Of a stretch of 57,433 nt of DNA, positions 45,837-54,768 are shown piece by piece. Within the stretch, counting starts at the first letter, position 1. Every line of letters begins with the position of its first letter. Location: positions 1 through 57,433 of IMG/VR virus record IMGVR_UViG_3300033145_001062; one strand, 5' to 3'. A program made the position numbers and the translations under genes. The notes beneath the pieces were generated by a model. It saw nothing but the letters and a program-made list of their open reading frames with translations, was not told the DNA's origin and searched no databases. The DNA comes from a virus.

Positions 45837-47150
45837 TTAGCTTGTGGCGTTATCTAGTACAACAAAAGGTGACATTGAGGTTACAGGTGCAGCTGCATTT
45901 CTAGGAGTTATTACACTCTGCGGCCAACATTGACCAGCAACCCTAAGCACAAATCTCCAGCAATCCTCATCAGTAACAAAAGCAACGTGTGAGCTGAAGT
46001 CTATTGTGATTGGCTGCCGATTGAAAATGAGGTAATACCGCATATCAAAATAACCAACATCGCCTTGTGTACCAAGACTTGGCATTTTCTCACTAATGAA
46101 AAACGGCCTTCCAAAGATTCTGCCAGGGATAGGATTCTGTGCGCCCATGTCTCGATTGATCCAGATAGGATTTGAAGTAGCAGCGGGAGCAGTGTCGCCA
46201 GATGTCATACCAATAAGGTCAGGAAGCACACTAGGATTAATTACCCATACTGCATAAGGATGAGAAGCAGGAAGCATGCAAGCATACATTTCACGTAAGT
46301 CTTCAAAATATAATCGACTAGATGTATTCCTGAGAACAGCCTTTACGCAACTACAATTCTGAATCCCCAACGGTTGACCAGCACCAGAGCCGTTAAGAAA
46401 AGCATCATCTGTAAAATAACCCCATGCAGAACCAAACATCCGCTTAATCAGCGGAACAAGAGCAATGGCAGAATCATCTCGCAGCTCATGTGAAAGATAG
46501 GTTACCCCCGCTAATTTATGCGGGGTCAGAGTCAATTGTCCGAATTCAGGTTTAGTAGCCCCTTTTATTCCCTTCTCTGCTACCCATTTAGCTTGTACTC
46601 CACCGAATACTGTCGTTGCATGAGAGGTGTCATCTACAAATGGAATTTTAATCGAATCTGTTTTAACTGGAGGGATAATTGTAGCCCCATTTGGCATTAC
46701 TATTGAATTTTCAAGAGCAATCATTTGAAGGTCTGATTTAAAAACCTCAGGTACAAGAAATCCACCCTGGCTGTCTTCGCCCTCTACCATATGGCCTGCT
46801 GTTTTAATATTACCTCCAGATGTAATAAAAGTTAATCGTTCATCAACAACTCTTTTCGCCAAGCCAATATCTTTAGCTTTAATTATTGCCTCTAAATATT
46901 CCTCGGGTTTTTCAAACTCTTTGCCTCTCTCAACTGCCTCTTCTTCCTTTTCGGTAGGTTTTAGACCGTCAAGAACTTCATTAACTTTCTTTTTGTCTAG
47001 ATTTATTTTGCTTTCTTCAGCTAATTCACCTAACTTATCCTCAACTGCTTTTTTTGCAAACTCATCAAGATTTTTCCTCGTTGTATCCAGAATATGCTGA
47101 GTGAGTTCAGCTTCTGTCATTGTTTTTTTCTCTTTATTTTCTTCACTCAA
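45837..47150 (-). CDS. HK97-type major capsid protein with scaffold domain, 437 aa
   Basis: The first 110 residues are charged coiled coil, a delta-type scaffold domain. The core begins near MVEGEDSQGGFLVPEVFKSD and continues with WVAEKGIKGATKPEFGQLTL and TDDAFLNGSGAGQPLGIQNC. Starts at TTG 47150, seven bases after GGAG; an ATG 12 codons later is possible. The fused prohead protease upstream is expected to cleave the scaffold domain. Confidence 0.9.
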   Translation of the reverse strand: MSEENKEKKTMTEAELTQHILDTTRKNLDEFAKKAVEDKLGELAEESKINLDKKKVNEVLDGLKPTEKEEEAVERGKEFEKPEEYLEAIIKAKDIGLAKRVVDERLTFITSGGNIKTAGHMVEGEDSQGGFLVPEVFKSDLQMIALENSIVMPNGATIIPPVKTDSIKIPFVDDTSHATTVFGGVQAKWVAEKGIKGATKPEFGQLTLTPHKLAGVTYLSHELRDDSAIALVPLIKRMFGSAWGYFTDDAFLNGSGAGQPLGIQNCSCVKAVLRNTSSRLYFEDLREMYACMLPASHPYAVWVINPSVLPDLIGMTSGDTAPAATSNPIWINRDMGAQNPIPGRIFGRPFFISEKMPSLGTQGDVGYFDMRYYLIFNRQPITIDFSSHVAFVTDEDCWRFVLRVAGQCWPQSVITPRNAAAPVTSMSPFVVLDNATS

Positions 47151-47340
47151 TTTTTTTCTCCATTCTCTACTGGCTGTTAAATTTCAGGTCCTTCAACTTG
47201 CCTTCGTGCCTAATGTCTCCGTAGATTCAGCACATGTTAACTGATTGCTCTGTGTCAACCTCCGCTAACTGCCTCACTCTACTGACATCGCCGGAAAAGA
47301 TTAGCCTACTCTTTCCCAAAGCCAGCAGGATTAATAAAAC
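47151..47340 (-). other. Unexplained region before the capsid gene
   Basis: No gene passes inspection. Short frames are seen: a 12-codon one (MSFINPAGFGKE) overlapping the preceding stop, and, in another frame, SRLIFSGDVSRVRQLAEVDT then a UGA and IYGDIRHEGKLKDLKFNSQ. The ends CUGCUGGCU and AGCCAGUAG are complementary over 9 bases with one G-U. A decayed gene or a structured leader are the two options. The composition is less AT-rich than the surroundings. Confidence 0.4.
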
Positions 47341-47646
47341 TCATTTGCGTGAAATGAGCTTTGTTAATCGTCGAAATTTATTACGGAAAAACAGGGTGTA
47401 TAATACCTTAAATGGAATTTCTTTGTCACCAACTCTTTCCATAGCTATAGCCCCGTTTTTTCTTCTAATTATTTTAAACGGTTCGTTCAATATAAGTCCG
47501 CTCCGTCCTGTACCAAAGCCTCTGAAAATATCAAAACTATAATTAATGCCTTCAATGTTTACTTCCTGTTTTTTTATATTCTGTTTAATCCTTAACCGCT
47601 TCAAATCAGAACCCCATCCCGTTTCAACATTATCCTTGCCAAACAT
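47341..47646 (-). CDS. Hypothetical basic protein, 101 aa
   Basis: MFGKDNVETGWGSDLKRLRI, then IEGINYSFDIFRGFGTGRSG and a basic C-terminus (FFRNKFRRLTKLISRK). Unrecognised. Set between protease and capsid genes. Confidence 0.6.
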   Translation of the reverse strand: MFGKDNVETGWGSDLKRLRIKQNIKKQEVNIEGINYSFDIFRGFGTGRSGLILNEPFKIIRRKNGAIAMERVGDKEIPFKVLYTLFFRNKFRRLTKLISRK

Positions 47647-48060
47647 TTAACGCTCCTTCCTAAATTCCTGATTGATTATGCCAAGGTTATCACTCCACCA
47701 TCGCCTAAAATCATCCCTATCACATTTGAATATCTTTGCCAATTGTGTCAGAGAGTTGCCTTCTTTGTGTTTTTTAACAACTTTCCTGATGTCAAGATTT
47801 AGTCTTTTCTCCGGCTTCTCTTCTAATACAGGAATCTCTTTTTCCAATCTTTTTCTAATTGTCTTGACCATCCCGGGATTTGCTTCAATAAGATTTGTTA
47901 TTACTGTTGCACGCTTATTCACCCACTCTCGCAATCGCTTCTCATTTAGATACATTTCATAAGCAACTTTTTCTGTTGACCAATTCAAAGCCTGCTTGAA
48001 ATAATCCCACTTGACAGCATTCTCTAAGGTTTCAATATGACTTAATTCTTTTTTATTCAT
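47647..48060 (-). CDS. Helix-turn-helix-like protein, 137 aa
   Basis: The C-terminal LNLDIRKVVKKHKEGNSLTQ LAKIFKCDRDDFRRWWSDN is a homeodomain-like helix-turn-helix. The N-terminal part has a second similar unit (STEKVAYEMYLNEKRLREWV). Odd between head genes: a DNA-binding or regulatory protein. It overlaps the protease-AAA gene by 4 bases. Confidence 0.6.
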   Translation of the reverse strand: MNKKELSHIETLENAVKWDYFKQALNWSTEKVAYEMYLNEKRLREWVNKRATVITNLIEANPGMVKTIRKRLEKEIPVLEEKPEKRLNLDIRKVVKKHKEGNSLTQLAKIFKCDRDDFRRWWSDNLGIINQEFRKER

Positions 48061-51000
48061 TCCACCCTCCCTAATTTCCTTTTAATTTTTATATCCACAG
48101 CCTCACCCACAGCCTTACCTAACAACTCCTTCAGATTATCACCACTCAATATCTTCTCAATCGCCTTAGCCAGCCTAGTGTCTAATTCAGGCTTTTTAAC
48201 ATCCTTTTCTATGACCAAGCTCTTCTCTGTTGCAATTTTTGTTTCCTTTTCCTCATCCCTGCTAACCGGCTCAGTCGCATTGTAAAGTTCATCTAGATGT
48301 TCCTTGAGTGCAGTCAAGGCGTCTATTGTATCCTTAACCATCGTACGGTTTTTCGTGCTTAGGACTCGGCCTTCCTTTAGTTCTACAATCTGCTCTTGCA
48401 TCATATTGAGATTTTCCTTGAGTTCTGGAATATCCATGATTCTAAGTTCAGTTACAAGCTTATCGTCTCCCAGGATTACACCTTTCTCTGCTAACTCTGT
48501 GCGCACTTCGCTTCCATCAATAACTGAATCGCCTTTAATTTCAAATTCCGTCTCTTTTCCTGGCCCAGGCCTTTCGCTTCGCCTCATATCACCACCACAT
48601 TTAGGACATTTAATCTTATCGCAATGTTCCTCGCTCTCCATCTTATATCCGCAAGAAATACACTCGCAGTTAAACTTTTCCTGCTTCTCGTCATTGTCTT
48701 TTTTAATCTCTATTTCTTTCGTCATTTTAATATTCCCATCAATCCACTTCACCTTATCCCAAAATGCCTTAACATCAACCTTATTCCCCTTAATTTCCTC
48801 TATCAGCTCCCTCTGCTCAATCAGCTTATCAAGGCTTTTTAGCAATGCCTTCCCTATTCCTAGCTCATCTTCTTCGGCAATCATCTTAGCAAATTCAACC
48901 AATTCTTTCAAATGGGCCCCTGAAAATCCCTTTGTCTTCTCTACGATATCATCAAACAAATCCTTCTCTATATCCCCAGCCCACAGGGTAAGCATCTGTG
49001 TCCTTTCCTTTGATCCTGGCAATTCAAAATTGATAATATGATGGAATCTACCCGGTCTGTCTAGCAAAGCGTCTGGGAGTTTCTCCGGATAGTTAGATGT
49101 CATTATGGTAATCAGCCCCTTATTCTGCTTTATGCCATCCATCTCAGCCTTTACTAAATCTGTCACAAATTCCATTTCACCCCTCAGCCAAGTATCTATA
49201 TCCTCAAGGAAAAGAATCGATGGAGATAAGTCCCGAGCAAGAGAAAAGCCCAAGGCTAAAGCCCTTAGCGGGCCGACCTGCCGGAAATCTCGGCTAGATA
49301 CCCAGATGAATGTCGTATCCAATTCATTCATTAATACCCGGCCCGTCTTTGTCTTGCCTGTACCGGGGGGCCCGATAAATAACAATCCACGCCCTGTAAG
49401 ATTCTTCCCCTTCTTTTCTAAAAAGTTAGCTGATTTGATTATCGAATCCTTATACTTAGAATCTAAAATAAGATTATCCCAATTATCACCTGGCTCATCC
49501 AGGAACTCGCCACTGAGTGCAAACTTTTCACCTCTAAGGAAATTGTTTTCATAAGCCCAATTATGCACCTTATCCAGAAGGTCTTTATTCCATTCTTTAT
49601 TCTCATTTGCCGTTACAAGCGAGACATCAATCCCGCTCCAGCCAGAACTAAATTTCACTATAAGCGGCTTACCATTCGCATCGTAAAAACAGACTCCATT
49701 GATAAGGAAATCATCTGATTTATCAGAATTAAGTTTAATTATCTCAGATACTGGGGGAACCTCCCCACCGTCCCAATTAAAGCTTCTAGTGTCCTTTAAT
49801 TTGAAGTCGCCTAAAATCTTTTTGAACCCGGCCAGATATGTCCCGAGTAATGGACTAGGGATTGAATAGCTATTAAGGAAAACATCCTTAACTTTACACT
49901 CTAAGAATTTTTCATAAAGGGCATAGCTGAACGATGCTATAGGAGCTTGAACTGCTGCTATATCAAATGCTTTAGATAGTGATTTATTCCAGCGTTCCTT
50001 ATATCCAGGCTCTTTTATTTTAATATCTGCAAAATCCTTATTTTCTGAAACCCACTTTTTAGCTTCCGCCATTGTCCATTTTTCCACATCGAAAAGATAT
50101 GTATGAATTTTCTTAACCTCTCCGCAGTAGAGAGCCTTAATTCCTTCCTTTGCCGATATGGTTATTGTTGCTGTTATTTTACATCCTGGATTGACTGGGA
50201 TTCTGTGATATTGGTCGGTCGTTTCGGGCTTTGTGATTGTTTCCTTCTCTTCTTTTGCTCCTGCCTTCTCCGCCTTTTCCCCTTTGATCTCTTTTTCTTC
50301 TTTATCATTTTTGTCCTTTATCACCTCGATTTCCTTGTCATTGTTTGCAATAGGGGGGCTAAAAGTTGTCACCCCATCTTTGCCTTTTATAACCTCTATC
50401 TCGACATCCTTATCCTTCACAACCTCTATCTCTAAGTCTTTTTTGAGACGAGGGGATTTGATTGTAATCTCTCCCTTGCTTACAGCCAGGTTTAAACTTT
50501 GAGCATTTGAGGCAACTGGGACGTCTGAGTGTTCTAACATTAACCATTTTGTATAAATTGTCTTTGCCTTGTCACTCTCACCCATCTCTATCCCATAGTC
50601 CTTTTCAAGAACGCCCTGCCATTCTGCAAAAGCTTTTTTATCATCCTCCCGATTCACAGCTTCAATGGGTATAAATCCAACTGAATTAGAGTTAAGATGT
50701 TTAGCCTTTACACACTGATAAACATCCTCTGCAAACTGATGTTTAGCATAAATCGTCTTAGCTAAGATACCTTCCTTTGTCTGCTTTATCCACTGGTCGC
50801 TACCCACTGGCAAGCCTTTATAGTCGTGGCCATAAAGTACACTTGGAGACTGCCGGAAGTCATCCAGAATAGCTCCACTAGGAATCAATATCTCCCCATC
50901 CCGGTCAAGATGAGGAGTCGTTACCAACCTTATCGCAGCCCTTTCCCCCTCTTTTATTCCAATATCTTTAGGGTCAATCGGAATACCTTTTCGAATAAAC

Positions 51001-51101
51001 TCAATCTCTCCGGCCTTTTTATGTAACTTTTGAGCGTACTTTTTAGTCTTATCCGGGAATAACTCTTTTAGTTTATAGCGATCTGTGCGTAATTCTTGCA
51101 T
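48057..51101 (-). CDS. Prohead protease fused to AAA+ ATPase and zinc ribbon, 1014 aa
   Basis: Residues about 52-215 are an HK97-type prohead protease: SVLYGHDYKGLPVG (H92), HLNSNSVGFIPIE (S140) and LEHSDVPVASNAQSL. A lysine/glutamate-rich linker (215-300) and a module with IHTYLFDVEKWTMAEAKKWV (about 332-351) follow. An AAA+ domain has Walker A GPPGTGKT (577-584), Walker B ILFLEDID (629-636), sensor TSNYP (668-672) and DRPGRF (681-686), as in proteasomal or FtsH-like ATPases. Then a four-cysteine ribbon (C814, C817, C832, C835) and a helical tail. The usual protease is about 200 residues and acts alone. An ATPase on the same chain suggests energy-driven unfolding or assembly inside the prohead. 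Confidence 0.85.
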   Translation of the reverse strand: MQELRTDRYKLKELFPDKTKKYAQKLHKKAGEIEFIRKGIPIDPKDIGIKEGERAAIRLVTTPHLDRDGEILIPSGAILDDFRQSPSVLYGHDYKGLPVGSDQWIKQTKEGILAKTIYAKHQFAEDVYQCVKAKHLNSNSVGFIPIEAVNREDDKKAFAEWQGVLEKDYGIEMGESDKAKTIYTKWLMLEHSDVPVASNAQSLNLAVSKGEITIKSPRLKKDLEIEVVKDKDVEIEVIKGKDGVTTFSPPIANNDKEIEVIKDKNDKEEKEIKGEKAEKAGAKEEKETITKPETTDQYHRIPVNPGCKITATITISAKEGIKALYCGEVKKIHTYLFDVEKWTMAEAKKWVSENKDFADIKIKEPGYKERWNKSLSKAFDIAAVQAPIASFSYALYEKFLECKVKDVFLNSYSIPSPLLGTYLAGFKKILGDFKLKDTRSFNWDGGEVPPVSEIIKLNSDKSDDFLINGVCFYDANGKPLIVKFSSGWSGIDVSLVTANENKEWNKDLLDKVHNWAYENNFLRGEKFALSGEFLDEPGDNWDNLILDSKYKDSIIKSANFLEKKGKNLTGRGLLFIGPPGTGKTKTGRVLMNELDTTFIWVSSRDFRQVGPLRALALGFSLARDLSPSILFLEDIDTWLRGEMEFVTDLVKAEMDGIKQNKGLITIMTSNYPEKLPDALLDRPGRFHHIINFELPGSKERTQMLTLWAGDIEKDLFDDIVEKTKGFSGAHLKELVEFAKMIAEEDELGIGKALLKSLDKLIEQRELIEEIKGNKVDVKAFWDKVKWIDGNIKMTKEIEIKKDNDEKQEKFNCECISCGYKMESEEHCDKIKCPKCGGDMRRSERPGPGKETEFEIKGDSVIDGSEVRTELAEKGVILGDDKLVTELRIMDIPELKENLNMMQEQIVELKEGRVLSTKNRTMVKDTIDALTALKEHLDELYNATEPVSRDEEKETKIATEKSLVIEKDVKKPELDTRLAKAIEKILSGDNLKELLGKAVGEAVDIKIKRKLGRVE

Positions 51102-51127
51102 CTTATTGCCTCCCTTGCTAAATTTGC

Positions 51128-51156
51128 TTTACATTTATTGATTAGTTTTGTATAAT
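51128..51156 (+). promoter_or_regulatory. Plus-strand promoter for the zinc-finger endonuclease gene
   Basis: TTTACA, 17 bases, TATAAT. The start is expected about 51163, only about 7 bases before the ATG at 51170, so the mRNA would be almost leaderless. Confidence 0.75.
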
Positions 51157-51169
51157 GTCTATATAAGTT

Positions 51170-51979
51170 ATGTATATATGCAAACACTGTGGAAAAGAAT
51201 TTACTCCTAAATATAAAGTTCTCTCTTGTCATAATCCTCTTTATTGTTCTCAACGTTGTTATCATGAGGCAACAAAAACTGGAGCTTTTAAGACTTGTAA
51301 ACAATGCGGCAAAAAATTTTATATTCATAGAGGTAGAATTAAGCGAGAATTTTGCTCTAAAGAATGTAGGAAAAAATCCAAGCAAATTACTAAAATATGC
51401 CCTGCTTGCAAAAAGCCCTTTACTGTTTATAAATCTATGGGTCAAAGATATATCTTTTGTAGCATGGCTTGTAAAAATAAATTTACCCTTTATAAAACTT
51501 GTCTTAGATGCGGAAAAATATTTACAGCCAAAAGAGAGGATATTAAGTATTGCTCTGAAGAATGCCGGCGCCCACCTGTTTATATTAAATGTTTGAACTG
51601 TGGCAATAAATTTAGAGTGGTTCCGTCTCAAAAAGAAACTAAACGATTTTGCTCCTTCTCCTGCTATAGAAAATATTCCGGAGAAAGCTCTATTGAGAAA
51701 ATAATTAGAAAATCCCTTGACAGGCTGAATATTAAATATATTCAAGAATTTCAAATTAATAGCTATAGTGTTGATTTTTACCTCCCAAATAATAATATAT
51801 GCCTTGAAGTAGATGGAAAATATTGGCATAAAGATGTTAAAAAGGATGCCCTAAGAGATGATAAGCTCAAGGCATTGGGATATAGTATCGTTCGCATAAA
51901 AGAATTAGACATAATAAATACAGACAATATTGATAATTTAGTCATTGTTAATTTAAACATTCATGCCTCTTCAATATAA
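51170..51979 (+). CDS. Zinc-finger-array endonuclease of the VSR/DUF559 type, the only plus-strand protein gene
   Basis: 269 residues. Five CxxC...C repeat fingers (starting CKHCGKEF, CKQCGKKF, CPACKKPF, CLRCGKIF, CLNCGNKF) occupy about 1-170. The C-terminal domain has NSYSVDFYLPNNNICLEVDG KYWH and LKALGYSIVRIKELDI, the VSR/DUF559 PD-(D/E)XK nuclease pattern. This matches a group of free-standing homing endonucleases. It is inserted against the direction of the head operon, with its own promoter and no Shine-Dalgarno site. Its end overlaps the MuF-like gene by 19 bases. Confidence 0.8.
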   Translation: MYICKHCGKEFTPKYKVLSCHNPLYCSQRCYHEATKTGAFKTCKQCGKKFYIHRGRIKREFCSKECRKKSKQITKICPACKKPFTVYKSMGQRYIFCSMACKNKFTLYKTCLRCGKIFTAKREDIKYCSEECRRPPVYIKCLNCGNKFRVVPSQKETKRFCSFSCYRKYSGESSIEKIIRKSLDRLNIKYIQEFQINSYSVDFYLPNNNICLEVDGKYWHKDVKKDALRDDKLKALGYSIVRIKELDIINTDNIDNLVIVNLNIHASSI

Positions 51980-52896
51980 GCTGCTATGCTGCATTTGCAA
52001 AGAGGGTGTAAAGGGGGCACATTAATTTCTTCATAATCCATTTTTAATTTTTGTTCCTTTCCGTCTATTTTAACTATTGATTCATCACCTAAATCAAAAA
52101 AATTAGTTTCTAAGCTAATTATAGTTCCATCTAATTGTTCACAATGTGGACATAGACGAGGCCCGAAATATGCCACCCAAATCTTCTTCTTAACCACTCC
52201 GCTCTGCCTGTATACATTTAACGCTGCCTTATTCGATGCCCGGATAACCTGATTCTGTGCTATTATCTCAGCCCGCTTAAATCCCCAGTCTTTATAAGTC
52301 TCATAAACCCGATTTGTGAGCTCTGGTACTCCCTCGCCTGCCTCTATACCTTCGATAAGCGTTGCCCTCAGCTTTTTAACATTCACCTCTTCAAGCTTCT
52401 CTGAGAACATAGGCATATAGCTTTCCAGCCATTTTGTAACCTCTGGATTCTGCACATCAAATATCATATCAAAATCATAGAGCTCAACAACTCGTGGCCC
52501 CTCTTTTTCCATCACCTCAATGCATACATTAGTCGCTCCATTAGCCAGCTTCTTCTCAAATATAGACGTAGGATATAAAATATCATCAACCTTATCTTTT
52601 GTAAGCCACGCCTTTTTCATTTTCTTTATATTGGCTATCAGGATCCGTTCCTCTTCGCCCCATACCCTTTTTAGCATCTCCTGAAATTTCTTTTCAAACG
52701 GTGCAATAGATTTAAAGAGTGCGTTAAACAGAATATCATGGGCTAGCTTTTTATCGTCTTCTTTTAGTTCCTTATTTACTGCGATGTATATTTCTTCTTT
52801 AAAAATTGAGGCTGCCTTACCGGCACATATATCATTTAAATATTGCCATGCTATCTGCTCGGCAAGTTTGTCAGTGAGGAGGTTTTGTTTAATCAT
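51961..52896 (-). CDS. MuF/SPP1 gp7-like head morphogenesis protein, 311 aa
   Basis: A long helical N-terminus is followed by RAEIIAQNQVIRASNKAALN and VAYFGPRLCPHCEQLDGTII with PPLHPLCKCSIAAYI, the conserved C-terminal metal-binding domain of MuF-type proteins. They bind the portal and are incorporated in the prohead. Follows portal and a small zinc protein, as expected. Confidence 0.85.
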   Translation of the reverse strand: MIKQNLLTDKLAEQIAWQYLNDICAGKAASIFKEEIYIAVNKELKEDDKKLAHDILFNALFKSIAPFEKKFQEMLKRVWGEEERILIANIKKMKKAWLTKDKVDDILYPTSIFEKKLANGATNVCIEVMEKEGPRVVELYDFDMIFDVQNPEVTKWLESYMPMFSEKLEEVNVKKLRATLIEGIEAGEGVPELTNRVYETYKDWGFKRAEIIAQNQVIRASNKAALNVYRQSGVVKKKIWVAYFGPRLCPHCEQLDGTIISLETNFFDLGDESIVKIDGKEQKLKMDYEEINVPPLHPLCKCSIAAYIEEA

Positions 52897-53189
52897 CTAG
52901 GTTCCCACATCTCACCAAAATTACAGAATCCTATATCTAACGGACCGTTATATGGCAATCTATCACATAAATAGCCACTTCCCTTACAGTGCTGGCAAAT
53001 CATATATTCTTCGGGTTTTATTACAACCCCCGCGGTAGTTTTCCATGCGGGAATTTCCTCTTTTGTTTTTCTATTAATATAAAATTTTAAACACCTTAGC
53101 CTCTTCGTCCCTTTATATTTCACATGCCTATATTTTCTATTAGTTGCAAGGCCAACCCCATCACAATATGGACATACTTCTATTTGCAT
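52893..53189 (-). CDS. Zinc-ribbon protein between portal and MuF, 98 aa
   Basis: CPYCDGVGLATNR and CQHCKGSGYLC are DnaJ-type CxxCxGxG repeats. Coupled to the MuF-like gene by 4 bases. Function unknown. Confidence 0.6.
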   Translation of the reverse strand: MQIEVCPYCDGVGLATNRKYRHVKYKGTKRLRCLKFYINRKTKEEIPAWKTTAGVVIKPEEYMICQHCKGSGYLCDRLPYNGPLDIGFCNFGEMWEPR

Positions 53190-53211
53190 AATTATCTCTC
53201 CTTTAGTTTAA

Positions 53212-53325
53212 TCATTTTTCTATATAATACCTTTCGTACTTATCACAGAATCGCATAGTTTCAAGATGGCAAAAATAATTAAATATATCCCACATTTCTA
53301 TGAATATTTTCTTAATTAATTTCAT
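53212..53325 (-). CDS. Small basic aromatic peptide after the portal gene, 37 aa
   Basis: MKLIKKIFIEMWDIFNYFCH and onward. It has an excellent AAAGGAGG site and ATGA overlap with the portal stop, which supports it. Unrecognised. Confidence 0.5.
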   Translation of the reverse strand: MKLIKKIFIEMWDIFNYFCHLETMRFCDKYERYYIEK

Positions 53326-54764
53326 CCTAAAACCTCCTTTGCATATTTTATCACCTTAGCTGTAAATTCCCTTATCTCCCCCTCATCCACCTCGCCCAGG
53401 CTATTTATAGGCACTAACCGGCCATCAACAAGTAACTCATTTGCCAGCCCCCCAATCGCCTCCAATCCCTGCTCCAATCTCACCTCATCTCGTGTCGATA
53501 TGCCAGCCTTTACCCGCTCAGTCTGCTCCCTCAGTAATAATGCCCTATCCTCCGGCACCGGATTATCAAACACACAAAAAATATTATCGTCATATAAAGG
53601 TAAAAACTTCTCATTTAACTTATCAGCAAGCCTATCACAACGAGGCAATACACCATTCTTGGAATGCCTATAATCTGCAACCTTAGCATTGGCAAGGTTG
53701 ACGCTCTTGGAGGTTAATACACCTGGGGGGATATCAAATCCTAAGCATATCTCTTCCATGTTAATATAACGGCCTTCAATAAAGTTCATCTCCTCCGGTG
53801 TCATTGTATCACTTTTAAGGTCCATGTCTAAAGGGGGAATAACTAATTGTCCTGATTTTTTTGCACCGGCATAAGCTTGAGCAAACTGAACTTTTAGCCT
53901 CTCTTGATCTTTATCGCTTATATTTACACCAGCCTTTGGTGACAGCACCCCGCCAATTCTTGCCTTGTTCTCAAACAATGCTTTTTCAAAATCATCCATC
54001 TGCTCCCGGAGATATACAGCAGTTGCTACACCCCTAACACTGCCAAAGCCTGTAAATACGTTATTCGGATTCGGGTATGTAAAGAAAATTATCTGATCCT
54101 CTGGAATCTCAACGTTTATCGCTCCCGTCCTGTATCTATAGCTCTTTATAGGTTCATCTAGATTATCCCCGAATACAGGGTTAATGAATTGTGATGGTAT
54201 AGGCCAAATCTGCTCTGGCACTCCTAGTGCATCCTTCCTTAGCCACCAATAACATTCACCTGTCAAGTCCTGATATAAAACGGTATATTCCTTCAAATCC
54301 CTCGAATTATGTTGCGGATTAACTTGCTTCATAAGGTCAAGCCAGACATGGCTTGTTACCTCCTCTACATCTGCCGCTTTAGTTAGCCAAGGGTCAAGGT
54401 TCTGTCGTGAATATATCCAAGTCTTTAGCTTATTACTCAGCGGCCTTGTCTCAATTGTGCGATAAATTTTAGTCTTCTCTTTCTTTGCCACGTATAGCCG
54501 CAGTCGCTGAGACGCTACAGTCTGGCTGTTCAACTTTGCACATATATAGACAAATCCCTGAAATGCCCGGATAAACTCTTTTTTTGTCTTTGGTTCCTTG
54601 CCAGCCAGTAACCCAGCCCCCCACATCTCCAAGTCCATAAATGCGGAGTCATCACTCATTCCTGGACGAGATAGGCCGGTTGTTGAAAATACCTCATCTA
54701 AGCCTTTGAGATAATGACCCTTTGAGCGGCCTATCATGTTCGCTATTCTTTCTATAACATTCAT
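53322..54764 (-). CDS. HK97-type portal protein, 480 aa
   Basis: FVYICAKLNSQTVASQRLRL, DLTGECYWWLRKDALGVPEQ with IWPIPSQFINPV, and DQIIFFTYPNPNNVFTGFGS are typical portal segments; FIEGRYINMEEICLGFDIPP GVL follows. The protein forms the dodecameric vertex for packaging. Immediately after the large terminase. Confidence 0.9.
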   Translation of the reverse strand: MNVIERIANMIGRSKGHYLKGLDEVFSTTGLSRPGMSDDSAFMDLEMWGAGLLAGKEPKTKKEFIRAFQGFVYICAKLNSQTVASQRLRLYVAKKEKTKIYRTIETRPLSNKLKTWIYSRQNLDPWLTKAADVEEVTSHVWLDLMKQVNPQHNSRDLKEYTVLYQDLTGECYWWLRKDALGVPEQIWPIPSQFINPVFGDNLDEPIKSYRYRTGAINVEIPEDQIIFFTYPNPNNVFTGFGSVRGVATAVYLREQMDDFEKALFENKARIGGVLSPKAGVNISDKDQERLKVQFAQAYAGAKKSGQLVIPPLDMDLKSDTMTPEEMNFIEGRYINMEEICLGFDIPPGVLTSKSVNLANAKVADYRHSKNGVLPRCDRLADKLNEKFLPLYDDNIFCVFDNPVPEDRALLLREQTERVKAGISTRDEVRLEQGLEAIGGLANELLVDGRLVPINSLGEVDEGEIREFTAKVIKYAKEVLG

Positions 54765-54768
54765 AATT

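Noticed and set aside
47151-47340. UGA read as an amino acid
   Set aside because: UGA ends many well-supported genes here, often in ATGA overlaps, so it is a normal stop. The frame here also needs another start.
48304-49041. Long open frames on the plus strand opposite the protease-AAA gene
   Set aside because: They are rich in serine, leucine and phenylalanine as expected for the complement of a lysine/glutamate-rich gene, have no ribosome sites and no domain, while the minus strand encodes clear motifs.
51068-51829. 253-codon minus-strand frame opposite the zinc-finger nuclease
   Set aside because: The plus strand shows repeated cysteine pairs and nuclease motifs. The minus frame is a hydrophobic, asparagine-rich shadow without a ribosome site.
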